Of a stretch of 64,000 nucleotides of DNA, positions 10,261-20,524 are shown in pieces. Every line of letters starts with the position of its first letter. Position 1 is the first letter of the stretch. The DNA lies in assembly GCA_022410635.1 (NCBI GenBank), contig JAJVDF010000378.1:861979-925978 (forward strand). The letters are read 5' to 3'. Made by a program: the position numbers and the translations under genes. The notes beneath the pieces were generated by a model, which saw nothing but the letters and a program-made list of their open reading frames with translations, did no database searches and had not been told where the DNA came from. The stretch is from Tretioscincus oriximinensis. Taxonomy: Eukaryota > Chordata > Lepidosauria > Squamata > Gymnophthalmidae.

Positions 10261-10484
10261 TTCTTCTTCTTCTTCTTCTTCTTCTTCTTCTTCTTCTTCT
10301 TCTTCTTCTTCTTCTGCTTCTTCTTCTTCTNCTTCTTCTTCTTCTGCTTCTTCTTCTTCTGCTTCTTCTTCTTCTGCTTCTTCTTCTTCTGCTTCTTCTT
10401 CTTCTGCTTCTGCTTCTGCTTCTTCTTCTTCTGCTTCTTCTGCTTCTGCTTCTGCTTCTTCTTCTTCTTCTTCTTCTTCTTCTA
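10261..10484 (+). repeat. (TTC)n microsatellite with 15-bp higher-order unit
   Basis: Pure TTC repeats to about 10315, then a regular 15-base unit GCTTCTTCTTCTTCT repeating with G at 10316, 10346, 10361, 10376, 10391 and 10406. After that GCTTCT units are mixed in. The N at 10331 falls where the period predicts G. The run begins at the 3' end of a SINE tail. Reading frames through it (poly-Leu or poly-Arg/Ser) are not genes. Confidence 0.95.
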
Positions 10485-10489
10485 TACAT

Positions 10490-13225
10490 AGAATGAGTGG
10501 CTAACTCAGAAGTATTGTTACTTGATGGCAGTGAAGAAGGAAAAGTGACCAGACATCTAGAACTATCCCTCTAATAAATACAGTATTATCACAGTGACTA
10601 ACCAGTACAGCCTCAAAATGATGTCAACACTGCCTATTGCTCTCTTTGTGGCATCAATAACCTCCACTATCAGTTTTAATTTGAATACCTCCAAGAAGAA
10701 TCATATCCCTATCTTCCTGAAGGGTCTTGCAAATTATTTACTATTTTGTTTGTATATGTTTGTCTTTACAGTTTCTGCTTCTCAAGGGTCAATCAATGAC
10801 TATTTCTTTTAATAAATGTTACATNCGTACTTTTTAAGTACTGTAGACCTTTATGTTTCTTGTTATCTAGTTAATTTATATTAACAGAAATTATTTGTTG
10901 CAAGTTTTGTATGGACAATAATTACAACAAAGTTGCAAGAATATGCTAAGATCATAGTGTAAAAATTCATGCTGTTCAATTGTGATTCTAGGCATGTATT
11001 CAGAGTCCCTGCATGTACTGTGTGTATTAAGAGCTCATAAATATTAATAGTTTTTTAACCTATTATTTAATAAATAATATAGCAGTTTGAAATTTAATAA
11101 CACATAATAATACATGGAATCAGTGTGTCTTGATCATCCAAGACCACTTATATGGATCAAAAAAAGTGCAGGTCTGAAACAATGTCATCAATCCCTATCC
11201 TGCACTCAGAGTTTCATAGATGNTCACTAAACACATTGATAAATCTTCTATATGTCTCCATAGTCTGCACCAGGACTCATTGGTCTGTGAGGATACCAAT
11301 TTAGATAGTCTACTGACAGTCCTGACCAGGATGTTCCTGTTCAGGGCCAGCCTCCATTTGGTAAAGATGGAGAGTTAGAGCACATCTATGAAATCCACAA
11401 AAGAATCATAAGGTCTCTAAATCAGACCTAAAGGTAAGTGCCGAAAGAGTCTTCTGAAGAGAAGTTATTTTAGCTTCTTTTGCAACGATAGTAATGTGAA
11501 TACTATTTTTTCATTAAGCTAGTGTGGAATTACTTTTTTCACTATCCGCCTCCAAACACTGAAATTAAACTGCAGAAAATTACCTGTAAGTGACCAAATC
11601 CATACATTTTCTTGAATTATTTTTTTTCTTCAAATGTTATTAGTAGAAGAAATAAGTTCAAGTTTATATTTAGTTATTTTAATTCATAACACTGAAGGGC
11701 TTATACTGTTTGTTTTTAATCTTGTTCTCGTTGGAATTTCCAGAATGGAAAATATACATCATTTTTTCTCTGACACTGTTACAGTAATACAATATTGCTT
11801 TCTCAGCCAGTAAATTATATAGCTATAGACTGCAGAAGGCCATCTTAGGAACACTGATTCATAACTCTTTGGCTGAAATCCAACAGTAACTTTTCTGATA
11901 TATATCTGAAACAACAAAGACTTGCACATATTATTAAACAAGGATATGCTTAAGAGAGCCAAACCAGTTTAGTATCTGAAGTCGGAGTCCGTTACGCTTA
12001 TTTTCTATAATCATATAGTCCGATAGATAATTAAATGAGGCATATTAATTTAGCACATTGCATTTGCTACAATTTAATTGGTATAATTATTGTTTCTGTT
12101 GGCCAGGATGCAACCACTGAACGTAGAATGTCCACATATACAGCAGAGCCAAAGCATCCAGTATGGTGTTCTTCAGATGTTGCAGCCAGTTTTCTTAGTT
12201 CCAGTTTATCTACAAAACTTTGACTGCCTGATCTTGCTTAGATCTCACAACTGCCCCCACATTTCTGTCAGATGATAGATAAAATCACAAGCAAGGTGGG
12301 CACTTGTCTTGTGCTTGCTCTTGTGATGCATTCAATTTTGAAAATATCTAGAACTGTGCAAGCAACTGTCTTTGCACTTGCAGAATGGTTATTCCCAGAA
12401 TTAAAAATTTCAGATAAGATCAGCAGTATCACTGACCAGCAAAATACAGTTTAGGTGCTCTCTTTTTTCCCCTCCCACAATAGCAATGTGTCAAGATTTG
12501 CTTCTGTATTCAAGGACTTTGTTGGGATTGCTACTTATATGTGACAATCCAGTACATTGTTGGGATAATCCTTAGTTTTATTATGTTCTTGATTGCGTTA
12601 TATTCTTGATGGTCTCTTTGTGCTTCTTCATCATGATCGTAAGATATGCATTCCCATCCCCAGGAAATCAACAATTGTAAACAATGTTCTAAAGATGCCC
12701 TCTGTGGTCTTTAGTCCACATTTTGAACGATTTTTTTTTTTTTGCGTGAACCTAGGGATGGTTCTAGGTTACCTTTCTGTTGCCTATTTCATGCATCTGC
12801 ATATAACACAAGTAGACCTTGGCTACTCATTACTCTGAGTGTTACTTTATTCTTTATTCCTGCCTGTCCCATACATGGGCACGGGCTTGAGTATTCTTTG
12901 TTCATATATGTATTTTGTGTCTATTTTGGACTCTTGCATATTTAAGTTACTCCTTTAAGTTGATTCCTGGTAGAGGGAGATGTGGTGTGTTTGGATTTTG
13001 TAGTAAAAGAGGAGTGATGCCAAATCATGTCCCAATCCATATGTTTGATATTCTTTTTAACACAGTGGCTCACCAATTAGTTTTGGGCCTCTCACATAGC
13101 AGCAGAAGGTAACATCTGTTCTTGACCCCCCTTCAAAATGCTTTTAGAGGGAACCTCTCTGTCACTCTAACCCAGAGGCAACTTCAAGGGATCCTTACTT
13201 ACACAAGACCCATTAATATGCTTGG
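10490..13225. other. no gene; largely unassigned AT-rich DNA
   Basis: No coding domain, repeat tail or terminal inverted repeat was recognised over this stretch. A small hairpin lies at 12284-12327 (ATCACAAG against CTTGTGAT, with an inner CAAG/CTTG pair). Short open frames lack any family motif. Confidence 0.45.
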
Positions 13226-13229
13226 CCTA

Positions 13230-13505
13230 CAAGAATTTGTCTAATCCTCTCATAAAGCTATCCAGGTATCTGTTATCTTCTTTTCGAAAAGTAAAATCCA
13301 CAGATTGAACATTCTCTGAATTTAAAACAAAACCTTGCCCTTGTCCATCCTAATTTTCCTGCCCATCAGTTTCACAGAATGCCCACTGGTTCATGTGTTG
13401 TGACATAGGGGGGAGAAAGAGAGAGAGAAATCCTTATTCAGCTTATCCATCCCATCCCACATTTCAGTGAAGTCATCTTTTAAATACTCTTTCAAGACTG
13501 AAGAA
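13230..13505 (-). mobile_element. decayed CR1 3' region
   Basis: Plus-strand blocks in order: 'ctcataaagctatccaggt', 'gtaaaatccaca', 'cctgcccatcagtttcacagaatgcccactggttc', 'tgttgtgacata', 'tccttattcagcttatccatcccat'. They parallel the CR1 copy at 63.77-63.96 kb (CTATCCAAGCTGTTAGC, TGCCCATCAGTTTCAAGGAG, GTGTTGTGTGATAGAG, CACCCTACCCATCCCATGC). So this is the end of ORF2 plus UTR on the minus strand, much diverged. Confidence 0.7.
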
Positions 13506-14316
13506 ACCCAGAAATTCTAGCCTAATCTAGCCAATAAAGAAGATGCTCCAGACCCTAGATCATTCTGTATAGTCTCTTGATTCTTTTCAGTAATCTCTAA
13601 CTCTTTCAGTTTTAACTTCCTACTACCAACATTTTTATAGTATTTCCTGAAGAACTTTCCTGCAAAAAGGATAAAAAGAAAACCAAATGTAATTCTCAAC
13701 TACATTTCATTTCAGTATTGCAAGAATACCCTGGCCTTACTGATGGCCAATGAAATACTCCCCAACGTGTTTGTGTGAGTATGTGCCTGTAAAGCAGTTG
13801 GAAGAAACTTTGGGAAGATATTTTAGTGCTCTTTAGAGAACTGTGAACTGAACTAGTACCTTTTTTAAAAAACACAGAAACCACTTTCTTTTGGGACCAA
13901 TAAAGTAGAAATATATTTTTACTTCAGAACTGAAAATTGTTTGTTTTAAAAAGGAAGAACACTAAAGGTTTGATAAACATATTTTTCATCATTCCTATTT
14001 GCCCAATCTTTTTAAGTTGTTCAGAAGTATATTACTTTTCCAAACTTCTTAGACGTAATATTGGGAAATAATAGAAAATTAAAAATTTCCACCATAGCAA
14101 TGGTATTGAGACAATTACTGACAAATTTATCTTTCACATCCATATTGCTAATATTTATATATTTGCTTCTTCTTTTATAAAATTAATTGCTGCCTGACAT
14201 GTCCATCATTTTTATCCAGTCTCTGTGAATTTTTCAGAAAGTTCAAAGAGGTTACCACTATTACATTTCAGAAAGGTAAGAAGAGCTCTTTTCATAATTT
14301 TATTCCCCTTTAGTAT

Positions 14317-14736
14317 CAATGGTAGCCAAACTTTCTGAAGATGTGACCCACTTTGGGTTGAAATTTTAGATTGTGAACCCCCCACCACCACCATATTCAA
14401 CCCATTCAAAAATATAAGTCCTTATAAAATTGAAACCAATTATCATTTTACTCAAAACCAGTACATATGATCCGCACACTGCCTTCCTCATCCCCAATTT
14501 TCTCTCCATGCTCGTTTCCTAGCTCCTAATTTCAGTACCAACAAAAAAAATTCAGCAAGAGGAAGCTGACAATGACTTGACTAGTTTCCCTGGGAGCGGT
14601 GGCAGCTACTAGGAAATAGAAAAGGAACACAGAGGGAGGATGGGGGATGAGGAATGTGGGAAGCAAATGCTGTAATAATCCCCTTGCTATTTACATAACT
14701 TTCAATGGGTCATGATCCAAAATTTCAGAACCACTG
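14317..14736. mobile_element. hAT (Charlie-like) non-autonomous element
   Basis: The right end, read on the minus strand, is CAGTGGTTCTGAAATTTTGG followed by ATCATGACCCATTG. The left end is CAATGGTAGCCAAACTTTCT followed by GAAGATGTGACCCAC. Both are versions of the CAGTGGTTCTCAAACTTTT...GACCCA ends typical of hAT-Charlie elements (family knowledge). The 420-bp interior has no transposase frame. The expected 8-bp target duplication is not evident (TTTAGTAT against AAGTGGCT), so ends may be eroded. Confidence 0.6.
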
Positions 14737-14739
14737 AAG

Positions 14740-16200
14740 TGGCTGTCGGGGTTAGAAGATTTGGTATGTTATGAAAAAAGGCATTTAAATTTCATTTATC
14801 ACTATTGGNCATACCCTGTCAAAAGAGGGAATGAAGAGTTATTTATGTAGAGACCAAAATACCTTGGCTAGTTTGGTTACCACAAACCTTAATGTGTAGA
14901 TGCTTGGAAATGAGTTTCCATCTGCTGTTTGCTGCTGGTAATATTTTGGGCCAAATGTTTCCTTATCTTTTTTTGACATAGTGAATCTTTTTTTTAAGGT
15001 AGGAGAAATATCCTACTGCCTCAGCTGCTGTAATTTTAGCACAAGCTTCTCTTGTTTAGATGCCGTTTCTGCCTGAGTATTCTCAGTGCCTTCATTTGCT
15101 CCAAATCAACATTACAGCCATTCTATCCCTTCCCTCAAAAAGGCTTGTTTTTGATCCAACTTTAAATTAGGTTAATGAGTGATAACAAATCGTACTGTCT
15201 TTGATTTAAAACAATGGTTGACTTGAGACTCTTCTCAAAACAGTTCTCAATGGCTGTTTTCAGCTCAGGAAATTAATTACATTCTTGGATCAGTTAAGAA
15301 GCCAATTCAATTTAGTTACAATTATGTATTATAACAGGAGTATTTCCTGAATGGGTGAGCCTGTAGAAAATTGCCAATATCTTCCAGACTGCTTCATGCT
15401 AGAATGTGAGGAATTCCTGTGTTTCTTTGACTATGCTTCTATAACACTATTATAATTAAAATACTACAATGATTTTCAGTAGCAAAAATTCTGCAGCCAC
15501 AAAAGCCCTATTCAGCTATGATCATATAATGCACAAGGATCTCTATCTAGTATTTTCTACATACTCTGTGTCAGGTCCTTTCTGTTAGCTTTTCTGTACA
15601 TCATGCTCTTTTAAAACTTCTCCTAAGCAAAGAGATTCACTGGCCAACAGATGTCATTTAACAGAGAAATAGGGCAGTGTTTTCCACTGATTTGAGTAGT
15701 AAGTTTGAAGCTGAACCAAACTTGAATTTTGATATGAAGAGCTTTGAACATAAACTATGATACTGAGTTTTGAATACAAATCTGTATTCTCATTCTGCTG
15801 CCAAATGAAATTAAAATCCGGAAAATGTGATTCTAGAATGTATTTTTGGGACTTATAATGTGGATTGTGGGTGAATTGGAAACATCAACTTTCACATTCT
15901 CTCACCTACAAATTGCATTTGATCTACAAAATCTACACTGAAACAGTCCCAGTCTTCATTTTGCAATCCTGCCCCCAGATTTGCTATTAGCAATGAATTA
16001 ATCTTTGTTTCAACATGACAGATAATTCTAAGTGCAAGGACAGTTGTTCTCACCTTAGAAATATGGCATTCTCTTAAAGTTAAAACCAAAAGACTTTTTC
16101 GCTTTTGTTTCATGTTTGTATATAGCCAGGGACTGAGATGAATGACATTAAAATATAATTTTTTTGTTGTCCTTCAACAGAAATGTAAAAAAAATGGCAG
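14740..16200. other. no gene or repeat recognised
   Basis: AT-rich, with short chance frames only. Nothing in it matches the LINE, SINE or MITE families named elsewhere in the window. Confidence 0.45.
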
Positions 16201-16202
16201 GT

Positions 16203-16500
16203 CTATATATGGGCAGGAACGAATGACTCAGTTACTAAGCAAACGGTCTCTCATCTGAGAGATTGGGTTTCGAAGCCCTGTGTCACACGTGGGGAGGAAT
16301 GAGCACCTGCTACTAGCCTGTAGTTCTAGCAAAGTCAGTTATTTGAAAGCAAGGATTACAAGAAATGGCAACTGAATGCATCTAGATGAATGGGGAGTAC
16401 CACAGCCTGGTGGGGAAGATAGAATGTAAGCCTTCAGGTGAAAAGTACCCTTGTAAGCTGCTTTGAGTCCCTTTGGATGAGAAAAAAACACAAAAGATTA
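16203..16500 (+). mobile_element. SINE family B, nearly complete copy
   Basis: Starts with a tRNA-like head: GACTCAGTTACTAAGC (A-box-like), then GGGTTTCGAAGCCCT (B-box-like; canonical GGTTCGANNCC). The body includes 'gaatgagcacctgctactagcc', 'cagttatttgaaagcaagg', 'atgaatggggagtacc' and 'cctggtggggaagatag'. The tail GCTGCTTTGAGTCCCTTTGG then 'atgagaaaa' is shared with the copies at 10.2, 27.7 and 30.7 kb. The (TTC)n end is lost here. RNA polymerase III would have transcribed the source gene from the internal boxes. Confidence 0.72.
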
Positions 16501-17439
16501 TTATATCAGGCAAAAAAAATAACACTGGGAAGAAAACTGGTTTGTACTTCTAAAGTTCATCAATAAAAACAAAGCAGCCAGGATTTTAAATAAATAAATA
16601 GTAAGACTACAGACATTAAAGGACTTTTAACATCCAAGATGTGTTCAGTTCTGTCCGGGGTGGGGTGGATTTTTCTTCACTTGAATGATAGTTTAAACAA
16701 ATGTACTTGTATTTTTATGGTTAGAAACAAAAATTAGATATTCAAATAATAATAATATGAAAAAGAAAACAACTTCTTACTTCACTGATGTATTGTGTGT
16801 CCTCTTTGAAGTTTGATCAAGAGTGAATTAAAGCATAAATGTAGCCAGGACATCAATAATGGCCCCAAAATTGCTCACATAAATAATCTATTTAAAAAGA
16901 TACACTTTCTAATGTAANCATACAAAGCATAAGGAATTAGACTTTTGTGAAGTCAATAACCTTCAATCATTCCTTGTATCTTAAATAATACAGCATTCAT
17001 TTACTAATCTTTGAATAAAGTCTCATACTGTTTTAAGTATATTATGAATATATAATAATTTTAAAGAAAAAAACCAGTGTAGTTTAAAAGGTTAAAGGAA
17101 ATGTTAAAATGCACTTGAAAAGGTCTCCTTATATAATGAGTATTTTGTCTTCACAAAAGAACAATAACTATAAGCACTAACTGATGTATTGATAGATATA
17201 TTAAAGAGGCAAAAGTCATAAAAGGTTTTTTTTTTCACTTCATATTCAGCATTTTCAGTTCCATTTACTGTCCAAACCCATCTCATGTTCTTTGGTTCTT
17301 CTTCAAGTTGCGTCAGCTTTGCTCTTTTAGTCAAGTTACATTCACTACCCAGGGTCAAGATCTGTGAACTAATACTAATACAAATGGTCTTGGGTTCCCA
17401 TTAACCTTCTCACCCACATTTCACACTGTTTTCACAATT

Positions 17440-18735
17440 NTTGTTAGAATTCTTTGAAGGTGTTAACAAACACGTAGATAAAGGGGATCCAGTTGATATT
17501 GTCAATCTAGATTTTCAGAAGGTTTTGGTAAAGTCCCTCATCAAAGACTCCTAAGTAAGTCCCCAGTCATGGTATAAGAGGACAGACTTCGTCCTGGATT
17601 GAAAACTGGCTAAAAGATAGAAAACAGAGGGTAGTAATAAATGGACAGTTCTCTGAGTGGAAAGAGGTAAGAAGTGGGGTAACCCAGGGGTCTGTACTGG
17701 GACCTTTTCTTTTTCAATATATTCATAAACAACCTGGATGCTGAGGTAAATAGGGAAGTAGCCAAGTTTGCTGACGACACTAAACTGTTCAGGGTAGTGA
17801 AAAATGAAATGATAGTAAGGCACTCCAGAGTGATCCATTGAAATTGGNTGAGTGGACAACAAAGTGGCAAATGTGCTTTAATTTAAGCAAGTACAAAGTC
17901 ATGCACATTGGGGTAAAGAACACCAATTACTCCTACCAATTGATGGGAACCAAGCTTTTTTTGACTGANCAGGAAAAGGATCTTGGGGAATTGATGGACA
18001 GTTCAATGAAGGTGTCAGCAAATTCCATGTTAGAGATAATTAGGAAAGGAATCGTAAACAAGTCAGCAAGTGTCTTTTTGCCTCTTTATAAATCTATGGT
18101 GAGGCCAAATTTGGAATATTGTCTTCAGTTCTTGTCATCACATCGTAAGAGGAACTAGAGAAGGTGCAGAAAAGGGCAACAAGAATGGTGAAGGGACTGG
18201 AGTACCTCCCTTATTTAATCAGGCTTCAACGTCTGGCCCTCTTCAGCCTCTAAAGACGATGTTTGTGAGGTGATCTAATAGAAGTGTACAAAATAATGCA
18301 TTGGACGGATAGGATGAATAGAGAAAAAACGTTTGCTCTATCACACAACACAAGGACCAGAAGTCATTCGTTGAAACTGATGGGCAGAAAAATGAGAATA
18401 AAGGAAAGTATTTTTTTTCACCCAGAGCATCATTGGCTTGTGGAATTTATTTCCTGAAGAGGTGGTCCTTCAAGACAGGACTAGACAGGTTTATGGACAC
18501 CAAGTGTATAAATGGGTATTAGGATGGATGTCTGGATGCTGCCACTGGGATGGAGAAATAGGCAGTATTCCTGAAATACCATTTGCAGGGAGTCATNAAC
18601 AGGTTCATATTTTGCCTTTCTTCTGTTCAGATTGCCCAGGTGCAGGGCCTCTGTGTGGGATAGACAGAATGCTTGATTGAATGAGCTATGGCCCAATTCA
18701 ATATGGCTCTTCTTATGTGCTTATGTTCTTACGAT
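17440..18735 (+). mobile_element. CR1-type LINE, 5'-truncated, reaching its 3' end
   Basis: A 1.3-kb plus-strand fragment covers the middle and end of the reverse transcriptase, the C-terminal region and the 3' UTR. It ends in 'atggctcttcttatgtgcttatgttctta', the ATGTTCTTATG-type short repeat that also closes the copies at 46.4, 60.6 and 63.5 kb. CR1 LINEs move by target-primed reverse transcription and usually end in such short repeats rather than poly-A. Frames are multiply broken. Confidence 0.85.
17480..18430 (+). pseudogene. CR1 ORF2 reverse transcriptase/C-terminal remnant
   Basis: Readable pieces across frames include 'DKGDPVDIVNLDFQK' (motif A region), a GVTQGS-like motif B around 17675-17700, and 'KFADDTKLFRVV'-type sequence at 17765-17800 containing the catalytic DD box. 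Next comes an open run 17838-18158 with 'WTTKWQMCFNLSKYKVMHIG', 'EKDLGELMDSSMKVS' and 'LYKSMVRPNLEYCLQFLSSH'. The 18.3-kb part holds 'RTRSHSLKLMGRKMRIK', the usual CR1 C-terminal block. Stops and shifts separate them. No function remains. Confidence 0.85.
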
Positions 18736-18739
18736 CTCT

Positions 18740-19835
18740 GCCCCTAGGATTGTAGAACTAAGAAGAAGAAAGACTCCCTTTAGTGGGGAAGTAGCTAATC
18801 AAGTTAATGGATGTAGTTGAAATGGACAAGACACTCAATACTTTATTTAATAAACTGGACTCCTTTTATGGATTTCCTACAAGAAAGGACAGGTTTTTTT
18901 TCATTCCAGTTTTTGAAGATTAAAGAATTGGCTGGTGATGTGGTAGAGGAAGAAGAATTTAAAATTATTCAGGCATGGGTTAATATTGATGAAAGAGTTA
19001 AAGGATCAGAAGTTAACAATATAAGTACATAAGAGAGAACTACTGTTTGAAATTTTTAATACGTTTTATTTATGTCAATTAAAAATAAAGGTTAAATAGA
19101 TGAGGCAAAAAGCCTATCCAGAAATGTCAGTGTTTTTACTTTGTGCTAAAACCTTTGTGACTTCTTTTTTGGATTTTGGAAGGCCCATGCACTTCTTATC
19201 TTTTCAGTCTTGATTTATTCTCTTAACTTGATTCTTACTCCCCTTTTGCAAAGGATATTAAGAAAAGTGTAGATTCTCTTTCATTTTGAACTTGATTCTA
19301 TCTCCTGGCCTTTTTATCTATCTTTCACATCTTGTTCATTTTAGCTAGCTATTCTGCTATTCTGTCTATAATAATAATATCTTTTGACTGTCACACTTTC
19401 AGCATTTTTCTATCTCTGAAAAACAAGAAAAAGTTTCATAAGAAAACTAATAAAAACTTTACTGTAAATGTTTTCTTTTATAATTCTAGAATACATGGAA
19501 ACCTGAATAAATATTTTTAAGGATTGATATGTTTCATATGCAGTATTTTCTATCTTCATATAGCCAGCAAAATGCCTAAAATATGTTTTTTTTATGGTGG
19601 ATGTTGTTTTAATTCAAATGTTATATGTTTTTAGAAGACAAAGATACAATCTAGACATTTTATGGTCTGCAATAGTATTTGCCATTTGCTGGGTAGTATT
19701 TACTGCAATAGTATTTGCTCACTCTTTTGTTACTTCCACACATCTACATTTCTGTTGCTATTTCCACCACCTGGGTTTATATATGTTGTCTGTTCCCTAA
19801 TATCTGAAGGAGTAGACTTGTCTATGAAAGCTCAT
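18740..19835. other. no gene recognised
   Basis: AT-rich flank of the CR1 copy. A 15-base motif TGCAATAGTATTTGC occurs twice, at 19668 and 19704. Otherwise nothing supported. Confidence 0.4.
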
Positions 19836-19839
19836 ACTG

Positions 19840-20510
19840 CCCACCTTTTTCTTATAAGTCTATAAGCAGCTGTTGCTGCTGCTGACATTTTACAGCAGTT
19901 TGAAGTTCCCATGCTGAATTTCTGTTTCAGAAATGTCACTATGGCTGCAAATGCATTACCTGTTAATGAGCATACCACTCCGAATCCAAAGTCCATCATT
20001 CGGATTGTGTTACCATAGGCTTGGAAATGCTGCAGCATTTCTCTAAAAACACACCACATGTTTCTGCTCCGCAGTTCATGGTGAAACTGCATCGTTGCTG
20101 TTGATTTTTGTAATTTGCGCCACTTGAACTTTGAATCAGAGAACAAAAGTGAGCGAGAGAGTGGCTCTTTTGTTTGGAATTCCCTCGTTACTCAGCTACG
20201 TCCCTCCCTCCTCTGGAAAAACAGATTCTTCCGGTGGAACTCTTTCCCCAGCATAGCTCTGCAGCTTGGGAGAGAAGGGGTGTGGGTGACTGCTTGCCTC
20301 TGCCGTCCATCTCCCCTCAGCTGCTTGGCAGTGATCAGTCACTGGGAGGGAAGGAAGGGTGGATGAACAAAGGAAGGAAAGGAGGGAGGGAAGAATGGAG
20401 GGCCGAGATGGAGGGAGGAGGAGGAGGGAGAAGAGATTAACGTTGCCCAAGGACACTCCGTCCCCCCCAATGCTGGCTGGCACCCTCGCTTCTTAGTCTG
20501 GTGAAACCAC
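19840..20510. other. non-repeat, GC-richer block (possible conserved or promoter DNA)
   Basis: In contrast to its surroundings this block has balanced composition, several CpGs (for example GAGCGAGAG, CTACGTCCC, TTCCGGTGG, GCCGAGATGG) and no similarity to the repeat families in the window. 19850-20150 is irregular sequence of the type seen in conserved non-coding elements. 20160-20480 is GC-rich and then purine-rich. No splice signals or recognisable protein are visible, so a regulatory or exonic role is only a suggestion. Confidence 0.3.
20340..20440 (+). repeat. purine-rich (GGAA/GGAGG)n tract
   Basis: Imperfect GGAAGG, GGAGGGAGG and GGAGGAGGAGG units make a near-homopurine run. Low-complexity sequence; open frames through it are not meaningful. 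Confidence 0.8.
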
Positions 20511-20524
20511 TGTTTTTAGCCACA

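Noticed and set aside
10202..10496. Long open frames on both strands (poly-Leu and Arg/Ser-rich) over the TTC tract
   Set aside because: They arise from a trinucleotide repeat without stop codons; no start context, domain or splice signal supports a protein.
16203..16300. Possible functional tRNA gene
   Set aside because: Box-like motifs occur, but no cloverleaf with paired acceptor stem was found and the sequence continues as a SINE body and tail.
19832..20146. 104-residue minus-strand open frame in the non-repeat block
   Set aside because: Considered as an exon, but no acceptor or donor in frame could be justified and the peptide has no recognisable family; kept only as possible conserved DNA.
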